The notes: generated by a model not told the origin, from the sequence alone. A stretch of DNA of 52,053 nucleotides from Eubacterium sp. (GCA_014465955.1 JACTVT010000012.1:1-52053), one strand, 5' to 3'; shown: positions 8,314 through 16,699, counted from the first letter of the stretch. Program-made: numbers and translations.

Positions 8314-9162
8314 ATGAAAAAAATCTTTTGCTTTATTATTGCTTTTATTATTGTAGCTGTTGGCATAACACCTGTATATGCATCAAATTTCATTGTAGGT
8401 ACGAGTAATGCAGATGAGATTTTGGAATCGGATAAGGAACTGATAATGAGTGACAGCGATGACTGGCTCAATGAAAAAACAGGCTTTCCGATAGAAGGGA
8501 AAACATTTGCCTATGATAGGGCAAAATGTGTATTTTACAGAATAGATTTATTTAAGAATGATTATCTTAATAATGAATTAATGAAGCAGTATGTCAAAGA
8601 AGATGATGTTTACGCTTTGTATGAACTTCCTGTTTATTTTGATGATGGAACGTTAATAATAAATCTTGTAAAGGGTTATGAAATTTCAGATGAAAATTTT
8701 GAAAAATTGAGTGACAACGAAAAAGAATATTTCAATAGTATAGATGGCAGATGGCATGCCCAGAGTCATTATGTAAAAAATGAGCATTATGATTATATTT
8801 CTTATTTAGAAGAAAAGCTTGCTGAAATCGGTATAGATGATGCTGATATTTATATGATAGGCGGACCTACAGACGCTCTTCTAAATCTTATTGTGATATG
8901 TAAAGATAATAATGATGCACAATTTTTAATTTTGGATAATGATGATTATTCTGACAAAAGACTGTATTCTTTTGACGAAATCAAGCAAATTGCAGATGAT
9001 ACTAAAGAAGACGATGATGAGAGCCAATTAATCGGTGTCAATACTAAAAGCAATGAAGAATTTAATCAGGGAACAATTATTTCAGTTTTAGTTATTACTG
9101 TAATTATCGCTGCATTAATAATCACAATAGTTTTTAAGCGTAAAAATAAAGCGGCAGAATAG
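8314..9162 (+). CDS. Secreted, C-terminally membrane-anchored protein of unknown function
   Basis: The 282-residue protein has an N-terminal signal peptide (MKKIFCFIIAFIIVAVGITP, then VYAS). It also has a single C-terminal membrane helix (VLVITVIIAALIITIVFKRK) with a positively charged tail and no LPXTG sorting motif. The exposed middle is acidic and gives no domain I recognise. The ATG at 8314 follows AGGAGG at 7-nt spacing. The ribosome site overlaps the stop of the upstream protease gene, so the two are very likely co-translated. It could be a chaperone, inhibitor, receptor or substrate for the protease, but this is a guess from position only. A strong terminator follows. Codon use is AT-rich like the end of the protease gene. 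Confidence 0.75.
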   Translation: MKKIFCFIIAFIIVAVGITPVYASNFIVGTSNADEILESDKELIMSDSDDWLNEKTGFPIEGKTFAYDRAKCVFYRIDLFKNDYLNNELMKQYVKEDDVYALYELPVYFDDGTLIINLVKGYEISDENFEKLSDNEKEYFNSIDGRWHAQSHYVKNEHYDYISYLEEKLAEIGIDDADIYMIGGPTDALLNLIVICKDNNDAQFLILDNDDYSDKRLYSFDEIKQIADDTKEDDDESQLIGVNTKSNEEFNQGTIISVLVITVIIAALIITIVFKRKNKAAE

Positions 9163-9169
9163 TTTTTAT

Positions 9170-9197
9170 GAGGAGCGTATTTCGCTCCTCTTTTTTA
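9170..9197 (+). terminator. Terminator of the protease operon
   Basis: The stem GAGGAGCG/CGCTCCTC with a 5-nt loop is followed by six T residues, 7 nt beyond the stop codon. Confidence 0.88.
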
Positions 9198-9198
9198 T

Positions 9199-9227
9199 TT
9201 GCATATTGATTATTTTTGTGCTACAAT
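9199..9227 (+). promoter_or_regulatory. Promoter of the S24/S26 peptidase-ABC operon
   Basis: TTGCAT (9199-9204) and TACAAT (9222-9227) are spaced by 17 nt, just after the terminator of the previous unit. Transcription should start near 9235. Confidence 0.6.
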
Positions 9228-9270
9228 ATAAATTGATAAAATTTTGTTAATCAATGTATTTTCGTGGGAG

Positions 9271-9747
9271 GTGTCTGAAACGGATAATAATATCAGTGAT
9301 TTTGACAGAATGACTGCCATTCTTGATAAAACAGGCGTGTATTCCGGTCTTACTTCGGGCATTTCCATGGAGCCGCTTATTCATCATCAAAAAGACAATA
9401 TTATCGTTGCAAAAACAAGCGGCAGGCTGAATAAATATGATATTCCCGTTTACCGTGGAACAGGCGGCAAAATTATTATGCACCGCATTGTTAAAGTGTG
9501 TGATGACCATTATGAAATTTTCGGCGATAATACAAACCGCCGTGAAATTGTAACCGATGATATGATAGCAGGCAAACTTGTCGGTTTTTATAAAAACGGC
9601 AAAAAATATATTGACCTTGAAAAGAATAAAGCATATAAGGTTTATTCAAGATTCTGGGTTGCTATTCTGCCGCTCAGACCGCTTACTATGTTTATTAACC
9701 GCGGCATACGCTTTGTTAAAAGAAGAATATTAAAAAGAGGAAATTAA
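9271..9747 (+). CDS. S24/S26-type signal-peptidase-like protein
   Basis: From the GTG at 9271 the product has 158 residues. It contains SGISMEPLI with the predicted nucleophile S32, MHRIV with H71 where bacterial signal peptidase I has lysine, and IFGDNT. The Ser/His arrangement is that of the S26B (SipW/eukaryote-like) branch. No N-terminal membrane anchor is present. A hydrophobic stretch near the C terminus (FWVAILPLRPLTMFINRGI) may be amphipathic. The start is uncertain. GGGAGG touches the GTG at 9271, and an in-frame TTG at 9244 has no ribosome site. The next gene, an ABC exporter, starts 2 nt after its stop. Such a pair suggests maturation and export of a peptide, but no precursor gene is seen beside it. 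Confidence 0.75.
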   Translation: MSETDNNISDFDRMTAILDKTGVYSGLTSGISMEPLIHHQKDNIIVAKTSGRLNKYDIPVYRGTGGKIIMHRIVKVCDDHYEIFGDNTNRREIVTDDMIAGKLVGFYKNGKKYIDLEKNKAYKVYSRFWVAILPLRPLTMFINRGIRFVKRRILKRGN

Positions 9748-9748
9748 T

Positions 9749-11452
9749 TTGTCTGAAAAAACTTCCAAAAAGAAAATTTCAAAATCCGATTTGTCAGTAA
9801 TCAACTGGCTTATCGGCATATGTAAAAGTCAGATAGGCAAAATTGCAGTGATTATTTTTACTAACACTGTCGGTGCGGCTGCCTCGATTTTTTATGCAAA
9901 TTTTTCAAAGCATATTATTGACGGCGCAGTAGTTTATCATGATAAGAATTATGTTATCCGTTATGCCGTTTATCTTTTGCTTTTGATTATGGGGCAACTT
10001 GTTTTGAATCTCGTCGGAAACAGTTTTATTGAGCGCTCAAAAGGCAGAATGGAAATGATTCTCAAAAAGCATATGCTCTCCGAGATTATGAGAAAAGATT
10101 ATTCAAAAGTTTCTGCCTATCATACGGGTGAACTGCAAAACCGAATGTTTAATGATGTCGCAATTATTGCAGATGGCTTAACAACAATTCTGCCGAGTTT
10201 TGTTTTCTTTATGGTAAAACTTGTGTGTGCTTTTGCGTATCTTGTTGTTATTGACAAGATTTTTGCTCTTGTATTTTTTGTCGGCGGTATTCTTGTTTTC
10301 TTTTCGGTAAGAGTGTTCAGAGGCACATTGAAAAAACTTCATAAAGAAGTTCAGCGCACAGAGGGTGTTACACGTTCATTTATTCAGGAAACGATTATCA
10401 ATCTGCTTGTTGTAAAATCCTTTGTTGTTGAAGATAAAATTGAGGATAAAACGGATGAACTGCAGGATAAAAACTATAAAGTTAAAATGAAACGCCGCCA
10501 TTTCAATATTATCGCAAACGGAGGTATTTCGGCTACTTTTAATCTCGGCTATGTTTTTGCACTTGCTTTCGGTGCTTTCCGTCTTTTGTCAGGCGGTATG
10601 ACATACGGCACGGTTACTGCTATGCTTCAACTTGTAAATCAGGTTCAGGCGCCGTTTGCAAGTCTTTCGGGCATTCTGCCCAAAATTTATTCTCTTGTTG
10701 CGTCAGGTGAAAGGCTTATGGAAATCTGCAATCTGCCTGATGAAGAAGAAAGCAATAAAAGTGATGTCGATACAATCGAAACTTACGATAAATTACAGTC
10801 GATTTCATTTAAGGATATTTCGTTTAAATATGACAGAGATATTATTCTTGATAATACTTCGCTGAATATTAAAAAAGGCGATTTCGTTGCCATAATGGGC
10901 ATTTCGGGAATCGGCAAAAGTACGCTTTTGAAACTTCTTCTCGGAGTATTCTCAGTAAACGGCGGTTCAATTTCGCTTAAACTTTCAGACGGCGAAATTA
11001 CCGTAGACCGCCACACAAGAAAACTTTTTGCCTATGTTCCGCAGGGCAATATGCTCCTTTCGGGCACAATTCGTGATAATTTAACTTTTATCAACAGTGG
11101 TGCAACAGATGAAGAGATTGAAAAAGCAATAAAAATTTCCTGTGCAAAACAGTTTATTGATGAATTGCCGCTCGGTCTTGAAACTGTTATCGGCGAAAAA
11201 GGAATGGGGCTTTCAGAGGGGCAAATTCAGCGTCTGGCCATTGCAAGATCCCTGCTCTCAAAATCTCCCGTACTTCTGCTTGACGAGGCAACTTCGGCAC
11301 TTGACGAAGAAACCGAAAAGCAGTTCTTAATGAATCTGAAACAACTTGAAAACAAAACCTGCATAATTGTCAGCCATAAAAAAGCGGCTCTTGAAATATG
11401 CAATAAATATGTTCAGATAGTTGATTCAAAAATAATATGTGAGGATAAGTGA
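9749..11452 (+). CDS. ABC exporter, fused permease and ATPase
   Basis: This 567-residue half-transporter has an N-terminal six-helix exporter domain (about residues 25-320). The C-terminal ATPase has Walker A GISGIGKST near residue 381, Q-loop YVPQGN, signature LSEGQIQRLAIARSLL and Walker B VLLLDEATSALDEE. No C39 peptidase domain precedes the permease, so leader cleavage would need a separate enzyme, and the S24/S26 peptidase encoded immediately upstream is a candidate. It starts with TTG at 9749 after AAGAGGAAATTAA. The substrate could be a peptide, lipid or drug. The peptide assignment rests only on the neighbour. The stop overlaps the ribosome-site region of the GH2 gene. Confidence 0.85.
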   Translation: MSEKTSKKKISKSDLSVINWLIGICKSQIGKIAVIIFTNTVGAAASIFYANFSKHIIDGAVVYHDKNYVIRYAVYLLLLIMGQLVLNLVGNSFIERSKGRMEMILKKHMLSEIMRKDYSKVSAYHTGELQNRMFNDVAIIADGLTTILPSFVFFMVKLVCAFAYLVVIDKIFALVFFVGGILVFFSVRVFRGTLKKLHKEVQRTEGVTRSFIQETIINLLVVKSFVVEDKIEDKTDELQDKNYKVKMKRRHFNIIANGGISATFNLGYVFALAFGAFRLLSGGMTYGTVTAMLQLVNQVQAPFASLSGILPKIYSLVASGERLMEICNLPDEEESNKSDVDTIETYDKLQSISFKDISFKYDRDIILDNTSLNIKKGDFVAIMGISGIGKSTLLKLLLGVFSVNGGSISLKLSDGEITVDRHTRKLFAYVPQGNMLLSGTIRDNLTFINSGATDEEIEKAIKISCAKQFIDELPLGLETVIGEKGMGLSEGQIQRLAIARSLLSKSPVLLLDEATSALDEETEKQFLMNLKQLENKTCIIVSHKKAALEICNKYVQIVDSKIICEDK

Positions 11453-11454
11453 TT

Positions 11455-13155
11455 ATGTTGCTTACAAAATGGGGTAAAAATTTAAACAGGGAGTGTCCGC
11501 TTTGCGAATACCCCCGTCCGCAGTTCGTGCGTGACAGTTATCTGAATTTAAACGGAATGTGGAAATGCGAATTTTCAAAAAGTTACGGACTGCCGTCATC
11601 ATTCGGCACGGATATTGTTGTGCCGTTTTCACCTGAAACGCCGCTCAGCGGTGTGGAAAGGGTGCTGAAGCCTGATGAATATCTGCATTATGAAAAGCAT
11701 TTTGATTTGCCTGAAAACTTTAATAAGGGCAGAGTGTTTATTCATTTCGGGGCAGTAGATCAGATTGCAACCGTTTATCTTAACGGGACTAAACTCGGCG
11801 TTCATAAGGGCGGTTACACACCGTTTACTTTTGAACTTACCGATTATATTAAAGATACCGATAATGTGCTTAATGTAACTGTTGCCGATTATTCCGATAC
11901 CAAGGAATTTTCAAGAGGCAAGCAGAAATTCAGCAGAGGCGGTATATGGTACAGTCCGCAGAGCGGTATCTGGCAGACTGTCTGGCTTGAAAGCATGCCG
12001 AAAGAATTTCTTGAAAAGGTTAAAATTACACCTGATTACGACAACAGCACTGTTTCATTTGAATTTTTCGGCACTGATGATGTTCTTACAAGCATTTATG
12101 ACGGTGAGAATTTGATTGCCGAAACTACAGAAAAAACGGTAAAAATTCTTGATTTTAAGGAATGGTCACCTGAAAGTCCGTTCCTTTATAATGTTGTATT
12201 TTCTGCCTGCGGCGAGCGTATAAAGTCTTATTTCGGTATGCGTAAATTTTCTGTTATGAAAGATAAGGACGGCATTCTGCGCCTTGCTCTCAACAATAAA
12301 CCGTATTTTCACAATGGTATGCTTGATCAGGGCTATTATCCTGACGGATTTTTAACGCCTCCGAGTAATGAGGCTATGAAATATGATGTTGAAACCGTTA
12401 AAAAAATGGGCTTTAATATGCTTCGCAAACATATCAAAATCGAGCCGCTTTTATGGTATCATTACTGCGATGTAAACGGTATTCTCGTTTGGCAGGATAT
12501 GATTAACGGCGGCGGTAAATACGGTCTTGAAATCTCCGTAATTCCGTTTATCGGCATTACGCTTGATGATACAAAGTATAAAACCTTTGCAAGAACCGAT
12601 AAGGAATGCCGTGACCTTTATTATGAAGAACTTACCGATATGATTGATTATCTTTATAACTGCCCGTGCATTGGAATGTGGGTGCCTTTCAATGAGGGCT
12701 GGGGTCAGTTCGATTCAAAGATTGCTTATGACTTAATCAGAAGTATGGATACCACAAGAGTGATTGACGGCACATCAGGCTGGCACGATAACGGACATAC
12801 CGACGTTATTTCAAAACATATCTATTTTACACCGATTAAGGTAAAAACAGGGGATAAGCCTTATGTTTTGTCAGAGTTCGGCGGTTATTCCCAAAGAATT
12901 AAGGGACACACCTTTAATGATAAAATGTTCGGTTATAAGATATATAATTCAAAAGAAGCGCTTACAAAGGCTTATCTCAAGTGCTTTAACAACACAATTA
13001 TTCCTCAGATAAAAACAGGTCTTTCAGCAACCGTTTATACTCAGGTAACTGATGTTGAGGACGAACTGAACGGCATTATGACTTATGACCGTGAGGTAAT
13101 AAAAATTGATGTTGATAAACTAAAAGAAGTAAATGAAAGGGTGAAATACCAATGA
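11455..13155 (+). CDS. Glycoside hydrolase family 2 enzyme
   Basis: The 566-residue protein follows the GH2 plan: a jelly-roll sugar-binding domain (about 1-190), a short beta-sandwich (190-265) and a TIM barrel. The acid/base is E414 in VPFNEGWGQFD and the nucleophile is E474 in VLSEFGGYS. It has no signal peptide, so it acts on imported oligosaccharides. Family 2 includes beta-galactosidases, beta-glucuronidases and beta-mannosidases. The barrel sequence does not let me choose, and no sugar transporter is adjacent. The ATG at 11455 lies 2 nt after the ABC stop with GAGGATAAGTGATT as ribosome site. Its stop overlaps the start of the cyclophilin gene. Confidence 0.9.
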   Translation: MLLTKWGKNLNRECPLCEYPRPQFVRDSYLNLNGMWKCEFSKSYGLPSSFGTDIVVPFSPETPLSGVERVLKPDEYLHYEKHFDLPENFNKGRVFIHFGAVDQIATVYLNGTKLGVHKGGYTPFTFELTDYIKDTDNVLNVTVADYSDTKEFSRGKQKFSRGGIWYSPQSGIWQTVWLESMPKEFLEKVKITPDYDNSTVSFEFFGTDDVLTSIYDGENLIAETTEKTVKILDFKEWSPESPFLYNVVFSACGERIKSYFGMRKFSVMKDKDGILRLALNNKPYFHNGMLDQGYYPDGFLTPPSNEAMKYDVETVKKMGFNMLRKHIKIEPLLWYHYCDVNGILVWQDMINGGGKYGLEISVIPFIGITLDDTKYKTFARTDKECRDLYYEELTDMIDYLYNCPCIGMWVPFNEGWGQFDSKIAYDLIRSMDTTRVIDGTSGWHDNGHTDVISKHIYFTPIKVKTGDKPYVLSEFGGYSQRIKGHTFNDKMFGYKIYNSKEALTKAYLKCFNNTIIPQIKTGLSATVYTQVTDVEDELNGIMTYDREVIKIDVDKLKEVNERVKYQ

Positions 13156-13712
13156 GTATTGCAGTAATTAAAACAAATAAAGGCGATATGACCTTTGAAT
13201 TGAACAAGTCGGCAGCGCCGAAAGCAGTTGAAAACTTTACAACTCACGCTAAAAACGGCTATTATGACGGCCTTATTTTCCACCGTGTAATCAAAGATTT
13301 TATGATTCAGGGCGGCGACCCTACGGGCACAGGTATGGGCGGTGAGTCCATCTGGGGCAAAAGTTTTGAGGATGAATTTACGCTTGACGCACGCAATTAT
13401 TACGGTGCACTTTCCATGGCAAATTCAGGCCCGAACACAAACGGAAGTCAGTTCTTTATCGTTCAGGCTAAAACAGTGCCCGACAGTCTTCTTTCACAGA
13501 TGGAGGGGCTGAAAGATAATGGCTTCCCACAGGAGGTTATTGATAAGTATAAGGAAGTCGGCGGCACGCCGTGGCTTGATTTTCATCACACCGTTTTCGG
13601 TATGCTTACAGACGGTGCAGATGTTCTTGAAGATATTGCTTCAACAAAAACGGGCATGGCAGACAAACCGGTTTATGATGTCGTAATTGAAACAATCGAA
13701 ATTAAAGAATAA
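13152..13712 (+). CDS. Peptidyl-prolyl cis-trans isomerase, cyclophilin type
   Basis: This is a 186-residue cytoplasmic cyclophilin. The motifs FHRVIKDFMIQGGDPTGTG and MANSGPNTNGSQFFI carry the usual active-site Arg, Phe, Gln and Asn residues. A family-typical insertion around residues 110-140 separates them from the C-terminal HTVFGMLTDG. The start ATG overlaps the GH2 stop (ATGA), so it is the last gene of that transcription unit. It probably assists protein folding. The link to GH2 looks positional rather than functional. Confidence 0.93.
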   Translation: MSIAVIKTNKGDMTFELNKSAAPKAVENFTTHAKNGYYDGLIFHRVIKDFMIQGGDPTGTGMGGESIWGKSFEDEFTLDARNYYGALSMANSGPNTNGSQFFIVQAKTVPDSLLSQMEGLKDNGFPQEVIDKYKEVGGTPWLDFHHTVFGMLTDGADVLEDIASTKTGMADKPVYDVVIETIEIKE

Positions 13713-13730
13713 TATTTTTAAATATAAAAT

Positions 13731-13763
13731 CTGACAAAATTAACTCTCAAGGCTTTATATAAT
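13731..13763 (+). promoter_or_regulatory. Possible Spo0A-dependent spoIIG promoter
   Basis: TATAAT at 13758-13763 is preceded by CTGACA (13731-13736) at 21 nt, too far for an ordinary promoter. On the opposite strand the latter reads TTTTGTCAG, close to the Spo0A box TTTGTCRAA. The Bacillus spoIIG promoter is known for the same wide spacing and for Spo0A binding over its -35 region. Confidence 0.45.
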
Positions 13764-13783
13764 AAGTCTTGGGAGTTGTTTTT

Positions 13784-14581
13784 TTGGTTATTTATGTTGA
13801 TGTGCTTTTTATAGTAAACTTTTTTATAACTTTCTTTTTGCTGCAGCTTACTGCAAAACTTTCAAAAACCGATGAAAAATTATGGCGTATTGTGCTCGGC
13901 TCACTGCTCGGCGGCTTGTATTCACTTGTAATTCTTGCCGACGATTTAAGTTTTCTTGTATCAATACTCGGTAAATTCGTCGTTGGCTGTTTAATTGTTC
14001 TGGCGTCATTCAGGTTAAGGGGTATCAAAAATTATTTTAAAGAAGTGATGATTTTTTTCTTTGCAAATCTTATGTTTGTCGGCATCATTATCGGTACTTG
14101 GATGATTTTTAAGCCCAAAGGTGTTGTAATAAACAACAGCACGGTTTACTTTGATATTTCGGCTAAATTGCTTTTGTTTTCTGCGCTTTGTGCGTATTTG
14201 CTTTCGGTAATTATTATCAGAATTTATAATAATAAAATCGCAAAAAAAGAACTTTATCAGGCTGTTGTTTCCAAAAACGGCAGGGAATATAGGTTTTTCG
14301 CTTTTGCCGACAGCGGTAATAATCTCAAAGAGCCTTTCTCAAATGCTCCCGTTATTATCGCAGATAAAAGCCTTTTTGATGATATCGAAACCGAACGCCT
14401 TGTGCCCTATTCCACTATCGGCGGTGAGGGCGTGCTGAATGCTTTTAAACCCGATAAAACATTAATTATTACAAGCCGCGGGCAAACTGAACTTTGTGAT
14501 GTTTATGTTGCCCTTAATGATAATCTGAAGAAAGGGGAGTACAGGGGAATTATAAATCCTAAAATCTTAAATGAAAGGTGA
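13784..14581 (+). CDS. spoIIGA: Sigma-E processing peptidase SpoIIGA
   Basis: The 265-residue protein has five hydrophobic segments in its first 150 residues and a C-terminal aspartic-protease-like domain. In that domain FADSGNNLKEP supplies the catalytic D176, like DTGN in Bacillus SpoIIGA. It removes the pro-sequence of sigma-E in the mother cell membrane facing the forespore. I choose the TTG at 13784 as start because GGGAG sits 8 nt upstream and the product then begins VIYVDVLFIVNF, matching the family. A TTG at 13769 precedes the ribosome site. sigE follows within 6 nt, as in the classic spoIIG operon. Confidence 0.9.
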   Translation: MVIYVDVLFIVNFFITFFLLQLTAKLSKTDEKLWRIVLGSLLGGLYSLVILADDLSFLVSILGKFVVGCLIVLASFRLRGIKNYFKEVMIFFFANLMFVGIIIGTWMIFKPKGVVINNSTVYFDISAKLLLFSALCAYLLSVIIIRIYNNKIAKKELYQAVVSKNGREYRFFAFADSGNNLKEPFSNAPVIIADKSLFDDIETERLVPYSTIGGEGVLNAFKPDKTLIITSRGQTELCDVYVALNDNLKKGEYRGIINPKILNER

Positions 14582-14586
14582 TACAT

Positions 14587-15288
14587 ATGTTAGAAAAAAT
14601 TAAATTGTTTTTTTTAAAACTGTTTAAAAAAGAATGTTATTATATTAACGGCCCCGAAACGCTTCCGCCGCCGCTTACAAAAGAGGAGGAAGAAACAGTT
14701 ATGGCAGAACTTCGTGCGGGTGACGATACGCACAGGGAACTGCTTATAACGCACAATCTGCGTCTTGTAGTATATATTGCCAAGAAGTTTGACGGCTGTG
14801 CAACCTCAACTGAGGATTTGGTTTCAATCGGCACAATCGGACTTATGAAAGCCGTTAAAACGTTTAATCCCGAAAAGAATATCAAACTCGCAACTTATGC
14901 ATCAAGGTGCATTGAAAACGAGATTTTAATGCATCTCAGAAAGGTTAATAACTCAAAAATAGAACTCAGTTTTGATGAGCCGCTCAGTATTGACTGGGAC
15001 GGTAACGAACTTACACTGAGCGATGTTCTCGGCAGTGAACCTGATGAAATTTCAAATGATATAGAGTATAATGATGAGAAAAAACTGCTTTTAAAAATTG
15101 TTCTCACATTACCTGAAAAAGAGCAGGAACTAATGAAAAAGCGCTTCGGAATTCTCGGCGAAAAAGAGCATACACAAAAACAACTTGCTGATTTGATGGG
15201 TATATCGCAAAGTTATATTTCACGCCTTGAAAAGAAAATTCTTGATAAAATCCGTACCGAAATGCAAAAGGAGTTTTCAAATATGTAA
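14587..15288 (+). CDS. sigE: Sporulation sigma factor SigE (pro-sigma-E)
   Basis: This 233-residue sigma factor is made as an inactive precursor. The first 25 or so residues (MLEKIKLFFLKLFKKE) form the amphipathic pro-sequence removed by SpoIIGA. Region 2 is strongly conserved (NLRLVVYIAKKFDGC, SIGTIGLMKAVKTFNPEK, LATYASRCIENEILMHLR), as is the SFDEPLSIDWDGNEL linker. Region 4 contains TQKQLADLMGISQSYISRLE. The protein directs early mother-cell gene expression in sporulation. The ATG at 14587 has AAAGGTG at correct spacing, and the in-frame GTG at 14578 does not. sigG, which often follows in Bacilli and Clostridia, is not present here. Confidence 0.96.
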   Translation: MLEKIKLFFLKLFKKECYYINGPETLPPPLTKEEEETVMAELRAGDDTHRELLITHNLRLVVYIAKKFDGCATSTEDLVSIGTIGLMKAVKTFNPEKNIKLATYASRCIENEILMHLRKVNNSKIELSFDEPLSIDWDGNELTLSDVLGSEPDEISNDIEYNDEKKLLLKIVLTLPEKEQELMKKRFGILGEKEHTQKQLADLMGISQSYISRLEKKILDKIRTEMQKEFSNM

Positions 15289-15330
15289 ATAAATACTGTT
15301 TGTAATATTACAATAACGTTGTTGTAATTT

Positions 15331-15419
15331 GTAAGGGTCGGTGGTCTCACCTGTCGGCTCGGTCGGTGCTTCTGTTTCGCAGAGGTGTCCACCGGACACC
15401 CGCACCCTCGACGACCCGT
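15331..15419 (+). repeat. Long palindromic element related to the 28-nt family
   Basis: The outer ends GTAAGGGTCG and CGACCCGT pair like those of the 28-nt elements, but 71 nt lie between them. Inside is a second perfect hairpin (GGTGTCC, ACC, GGACACC). No ribosome site or credible gene spans it. Confidence 0.6.
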
Positions 15420-15421
15420 AA

Positions 15422-15449
15422 GTAGGGGACGATGCCTTCATCGTCCCGC
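15422..15449 (+). repeat. 28-nt palindromic element, copy 4
   Basis: GTAG, stem GGGACGATG, loop CCTT, stem CATCGTCCC, then GC. The stem is a perfect 9 bp. It lies 2 nt after the long element. Confidence 0.8.
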
Positions 15450-15459
15450 TTTATGTGCT

Positions 15460-15669
15460 TTACTCCTCCAGCATACCTCGTCTTGTAAACAGTAAACTGA
15501 TACACCAGATTGCCGCAAGACCGATAATGCTGTAAATAATTCTTGCAAAAACAGCATCCTGACCGCCGCAGATCCATGCAACAAGGTCAAACTTAAAGAG
15601 GCCGACAAGTCCCCAGTTAATTCCGCCGATAATGTTAAGAATTAAAGCAATGGTATTTATAACTTTCAT
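15460..15669 (-). CDS. DUF378 membrane protein
   Basis: This 69-residue protein is almost entirely two membrane helices (TIALILNIIGGINWGLVGLF and ARIIYSIIGLAAIWCISLLF). The GGINWGLVG motif at the first helix end is the hallmark of DUF378 (YuzA-like). The function of the family is not known. The ATG at 15669 follows GGAGATGAAATTTT on the minus strand. It lies downstream of the mannose-6-phosphate isomerase gene, but a terminator-like hairpin at 15689-15728 separates them. Confidence 0.88.
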   Translation of the reverse strand: MKVINTIALILNIIGGINWGLVGLFKFDLVAWICGGQDAVFARIIYSIIGLAAIWCISLLFTRRGMLEE

Positions 15670-15688
15670 AAAATTTCATCTCCATATC

Positions 15689-15728
15689 AAAAAAAGTCGT
15701 TAGTATTTTGTGCATACCAACGGCTTTT
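15689..15728 (-). terminator. Terminator after manA
   Basis: On the minus strand, AGCCGTTGGTAT pairs with ATACTAACGACT (one mismatch, one G-U) around a 7-nt loop, followed by seven T residues. It lies 18 nt past the manA stop. Confidence 0.75.
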
Positions 15729-15745
15729 ATTCATTTATTTTTTTA

Positions 15746-16699
15746 TTAAATTTTTGTTACAAGAATTTCGGCGTTGCCTGTAATTCTATATTCACCGAAA
15801 GAGGCAGGAATAAAGAAACTGTCGCCTTTCTTAAAATCGGTACAATTTATTTTTCCGCAGCCGTCTGTAATAAGAACGTGGTTAAAACTTTTTTCATCTG
15901 CAAAAAGTTTAATTTCATTGTTTATACTGTATTTTGTTACGGTAAATAAATCGCATTCGGTTAAAATCTGACTTGCGCCGCCTTCAATTTTTATTTCTTC
16001 GCCAAAAGGTTTGATTTCATATTTTGCAGGTTCTGTTTTTGAAACGTCAACTGCTTTTTTTATGTGCAGTTCTCTCGGTTTGCCGTCATTTCCCACTCTG
16101 CCGTAATCGTAAACACGGTATGTGGAATTGCTGTTCTGCTGAATTTCGGCAATAAACGTACCTTTGCCGATTGCGTGCACAGTGCCTGCCTCAATAAAGA
16201 ATAAATCACCTTTTTTTACATTGACAACATTCAGAACATCCAAAAGCGTGTTGTTTTCAATTGCATTTTTGAATTCATCGGCAGAAATTTTTTCTTTGAA
16301 GCCGTAAATCAGTGTAGCATCGGGTTCGGCATCAAGTACATACCAGATTTCTGTTTTGCCGAATTCGTGCTCAACTTTTTGAGCATATTCGTTGTCAGGG
16401 TGCACCTGAATTGAAAGATTGTCTTTAGCATCAATCAATTTAATCAAAACAGGAAAATACGGGAATTTTTCAGATTTTGTGCCGATAACTTTTACTGCTC
16501 CGATTTCATTTATTACATTTTCAAGTGTTTTTCCTGCGTATTCGCCGTTTTCAATTATGCTTTTGCCGTCTTTGTGGCAGGCAAGCATCCAGCCTTCTGC
16601 AAGTTTGTCAAGATTGCTTTCAAAACCGAAATCATCTTTAAGCCTTGTTCCGCCCCAGATATAGTCTTTAAATACGGGTTTTAATTTAAAAATTTCCAT
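15746..16699 (-). CDS. manA: Mannose-6-phosphate isomerase, class I
   Basis: This 317-residue cupin-type isomerase interconverts fructose-6-phosphate and mannose-6-phosphate. Zinc-site motifs are visible: QVHPDNEYAQKVE with the metal-binding Gln and His, KTEIWYVLDAEP, and FIEAGTVHAIGKG with Glu and His. The catalytic-region arginine is in STYRVYDYGR. The length fits the short Firmicutes ManA/Pmi. The ATG at 16699 has AAAGGAC upstream. It supplies mannose-6-phosphate for cell-surface glycans or channels mannose into glycolysis. It has no sugar PTS neighbour here. Confidence 0.93.
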   Translation of the reverse strand: MEIFKLKPVFKDYIWGGTRLKDDFGFESNLDKLAEGWMLACHKDGKSIIENGEYAGKTLENVINEIGAVKVIGTKSEKFPYFPVLIKLIDAKDNLSIQVHPDNEYAQKVEHEFGKTEIWYVLDAEPDATLIYGFKEKISADEFKNAIENNTLLDVLNVVNVKKGDLFFIEAGTVHAIGKGTFIAEIQQNSNSTYRVYDYGRVGNDGKPRELHIKKAVDVSKTEPAKYEIKPFGEEIKIEGGASQILTECDLFTVTKYSINNEIKLFADEKSFNHVLITDGCGKINCTDFKKGDSFFIPASFGEYRITGNAEILVTKI

